DNA of 64,000 nucleotides from Eremophila alpestris peregrina (taxonomy: Eukaryota; Chordata; Aves; Passeriformes; Alaudidae), in the NCBI GenBank assembly GCA_009792885.1, contig WMCF01000056.1, positions 1,700,085-1,764,084 of the forward strand, in the 5' to 3' direction. Positions 61,101 to 64,000 of this stretch are shown here, piece after piece (positions within the stretch are counted from its first letter, which is position 1; every line of letters begins with the position of its first letter). Position numbers and translations under genes: made by a program. The notes beneath the pieces were generated by a model. That model saw only the letters and a list, made by a program, of their open reading frames with translations. It did not search any database and was not told the DNA's origin.

Positions 61101-64000
61101 AAAGCAGGAGGTCTTCAACTATTTATTGAACAAAGAGCTGTAAATAACGCCGTATGGATTTTGTAAATACAGCTGTTGAGTTAATAACTTCCTCAATTAA
61201 GGTTTTGAAATAAAATTGTTTACCCCAACTATTCACATGAAGTTTGATTTTACAGTTAATCACCCTGAGGAATTTTTTTTAAGGTTTACCTTTAAAAGGT
61301 AAAAGGAAGCTTTTTCTGCAGATGAACAAAATGTGACAGAACACGACCATAAAACTAAGCATTTACTTTTCCTTAATGAAACTCCTGCGTTTTTAAAGAT
61401 TGCAATCAATTTTTGTTGAGAAGGGACATACAAAGGCAGGTAAACCTAGCAAATAACTGTATTTTACAGGTGCACAGGGGTTTGAGTGCAGGTCTGGAGG
61501 CATGAAATGGGTCAGAACACAGCAGCTGACCATTACTGCGAGCAGGACCGGTGACCCAGCTCATATTGCACCCAACAGTGCAGGGGGCTGCAGCTGTTCC
61601 CCCCTCAAAGCAGGTCCTGCCAGCACAGGGATACAAGGTAGAGCAGGAAGCTGAACTGGCTTAACAGAAAATGAACCTTCTGGGGAGACAGATTAGTTCA
61701 CCGTTGGCTCCTAGAGCTGCACAGACTTATCCTGCAGTCACGCCATCTGCAAAGCCGCGGCAAAGGAAGTGGCAGGAGCACATGGCTGCAGAGCAGGGAG
61801 GCTCAGCCAGGCTGCCCTTCCTGCAGTCCTGCTCGAGAAGTGCGCCCCATAAAATAAAAGGCACCCCCCCAAGGTTTTCTTTTTAATGCAGACATACAGT
61901 TTTTCCTCCTGCCTCTGTTTTACAGCTCCAGAAATTTATTTTATTAAAAATAAAATTAAGTTAAAAAGCAGATTTTGCCACCAGTATATCAACATAACCA
62001 GCTAACACCCTTCAAGTTTTTAGAGACACAATCTTCTCCTTGAACATTCAGCTTTTCCATTTCCCAAAGCACACTCAGAAATGCAGAACTAAAACACAAA
62101 AAAAGCACTTCTCTTGTAAGTACACACACAATTACTTCCAGGCTGCTCTGTTTTACTTATGGACGGCTGCTCCTTCTGGGTCTCACAAAGCAAAAGAAAT
62201 TCAGAATAACCCAGTGAGCTCTAAACTAGAGTTAGTACAAAACGTGTGCACACAGAGAGAATGGCAGGACCATTATTTTCACCAATACTTCATTGTAAAA
62301 CTCAGCATCACCCAAATTAACACTCCAAACTCCCCCTCTCCAGAGCCCAGGGGAGGCACCTGCAGGTGCCATGTGCCAGCCCAGGGAAGCCCAGTTCACC
62401 CAAGGACACTGGACAGGCTGATGGTGATTTCAGACACACCCTGCTCGAGGAGATCCAAGGCAATCACTCTCCCCCATCCCTCGATCTCTGGCTCTGCAGC
62501 ACGAAGAGCTGCAGGGCAAGCAGCCAGGTACACCCCAAATACCATCACTGGGCATCTTTTCCTGATGTGAATTAGGAGCTGCATTACATGATCCCTTCAG
62601 CTCCTGATGGGAGTCAGGGCAACTGGGAAGGGATGGTGACATCTTCAGCAGGCACAGCTGCCTCAAAGCACACCTACAGCTTATACTGGTAGGAAATTCA
62701 TTTTTAATTCTCTTACAGACTTATAAACCTCGTTTAAACTGAATGCAAACTTAGAATGTACCAATTCTGACTCTTACTAAGAATATGCATTAGAACAATT
62801 CAAGAGTACTAATGGATTTTTAAAGTGCTATTTAATACAAACAGGTTGCAGAAAAATAGTTTAAGTGACATATAAAAGCATCAGTGCTAGACTGATGTCC
62901 AAACACAAGGTAGACAACTTTAAAATAAACTCGATTGAAATATGCATTAGTATAAACATAGTACTAGAAAAGCACTTTTAACAAGAATTTCCTTTACTAA
63001 TTGTTACAATTCTAAATTTTCCCATAAACACATTTCTGTAAGCTCAACTTCAACACAAGCCAGATGCAAAATCCTTAATATACTACATGTAAAGTGAAAC
63101 CCATTTCCAAGGATCACATACATTATAAGCATTGTCAGTACCTGTGTCTCAACAAATCAGATTTTTTCCTGCTGGACTAAACAAACCCACCCACAAAAAC
63201 CAGCAATATGCATATTCAGAAGTGACAAATGCCCTAATGATGCAATATAATTTAAACTACTGCAAAAGATGCCAGAACCTAACAGAAAACCAGTCCATTT
63301 TCTGTTCAACAGATTCACTCTAAGTTCTCCACAAGAATAGGCTGTTCTGTGACTGGATTTAGAATTCCAGACCCACATGACTTGCACACAGAGTAACTCA
63401 TGGAGTTAAAAATTCCAAATGGAAACATCACACATTTATGAGAGAGAACAAAGATGCACTGCATCACTGGATAGAAACGGTTAAGCCAATAAATCATTCA
63501 TCTCATGCAATAAGAAAATTCTGGGAGAGAGTCTCCAAGGCTATTTCAAATTCCCGTAAGGGAAGGACGACACGACAGCGACTCCAGACTCTGCAGCCTG
63601 TGCGGGGACGGCTGAGTGACTTGTGGCCACAGCCAGATGGAGCCTGCCCAGATTTGCCATGTTTAGACTCCTGTTTTTACATCACGCTGTCTACTTCACA
63701 GCATTGTTTCACTGTAAACAAAAGGCTTCCTTTTCCACTTCTCCTCCCTTACTCCACTCCAAGCCAAAAGTAAAACAAAACACAAACCCCCCCAGACCAT
63801 TGAATTCTTCCCTGGAGCAGCTCATGCATTCACGTTTCCTCGATTCATTCAGCGATGGGCTCGCTGCCACACACGTCACCCTCCCTATTCATGTGTCCAG
63901 TTTATTTGATACGCCTCTCAAGAGGTAAAGGACAGAAATTATGCTGCCACTTTTGCAATGAAGATAGCAGCTACCCCCAGGCACTGCAAACCCTACCAGG
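55104..64000 (-). other. SMURF2 intron 1 (3' part)
   Basis: At least 8.9 kb. I searched for the expected exon 1 sequence (MSNPGG..., KLRLT) and did not find it, so the promoter lies beyond 64000. CpG-richer patches at about 60230-60840, 63540-63620 and 63830-63910 contrast with AT-rich surroundings. Confidence 0.7.
60701..60736. promoter_or_regulatory. Candidate enhancer core: RUNX-type and paired TEAD/CCAAT-type motifs
   Basis: TGTGGTT (60701-60707) is followed by a perfect 9-bp inverted repeat: CATTCCAAT (60709-60717), 10-nt spacer, ATTGGAATG (60728-60736). Each arm holds a TEAD-type CATTCC and a CCAAT core. Motif match only. Confidence 0.3.

Overview
The window is vertebrate nuclear DNA, most likely from a bird. 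It holds the conserved gene order DDX5 - CEP95 - SMURF2. All three genes were rebuilt exon by exon from the sequence: protein matches to families I know, splice sites, and codon phase that closes across every junction. The bird call is an inference from compact introns, little recognisable interspersed repeat and sharp CpG islands next to AT-rich flanks. No database search was possible.

Layout. (1) 1-2890, minus strand: the 5' part of DDX5 (DEAD-box RNA helicase p68), six coding exons. The rest of the gene lies beyond position 1. Its TATA-containing promoter is near 3015, and a CpG island covers exon 1, intron 1 and the promoter (about 1930-3300). (2) 3300-5760: AT-rich DNA in which I recognise no gene. 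(3) 5760-6560: a second CpG island, the CEP95 promoter. (4) 6360-21220, plus strand: CEP95 (centrosomal protein of 95 kDa), complete, 22 coding exons, 866 codons plus stop, with a poly(A) signal at 21382. (5) About 21405-22660: convergent intergenic spacer. (6) About 22660/22945-26455: SMURF2 3' UTR. (7) 26456-55103, minus strand: SMURF2 (HECT E3 ubiquitin ligase), exons 2-19 in the order C2, WW1, WW2, WW3, HECT. (8) 55104-64000: SMURF2 intron 1. Exon 1, with the start codon, is outside the window.

The genes are not an operon. DDX5 and CEP95 are head-to-head with separate CpG-island promoters, and CEP95 and SMURF2 are tail-to-tail. DDX5 acts in nuclear RNA metabolism, CEP95 at the centrosome, and SMURF2 in ubiquitination within TGF-beta/BMP signalling.

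I found no new gene system. The most unusual structures are: a 52-bp minisatellite in SMURF2 intron 7 whose every unit carries a full 3' splice acceptor, the last one being the real acceptor of exon 8, with an assembly gap inside the array; a GC-AG intron and a competing 28-nt tandem acceptor in CEP95; a lengthened Gln tract in SMURF2; and CpG-rich, motif-bearing patches in SMURF2 intron 1 that look like enhancer candidates.
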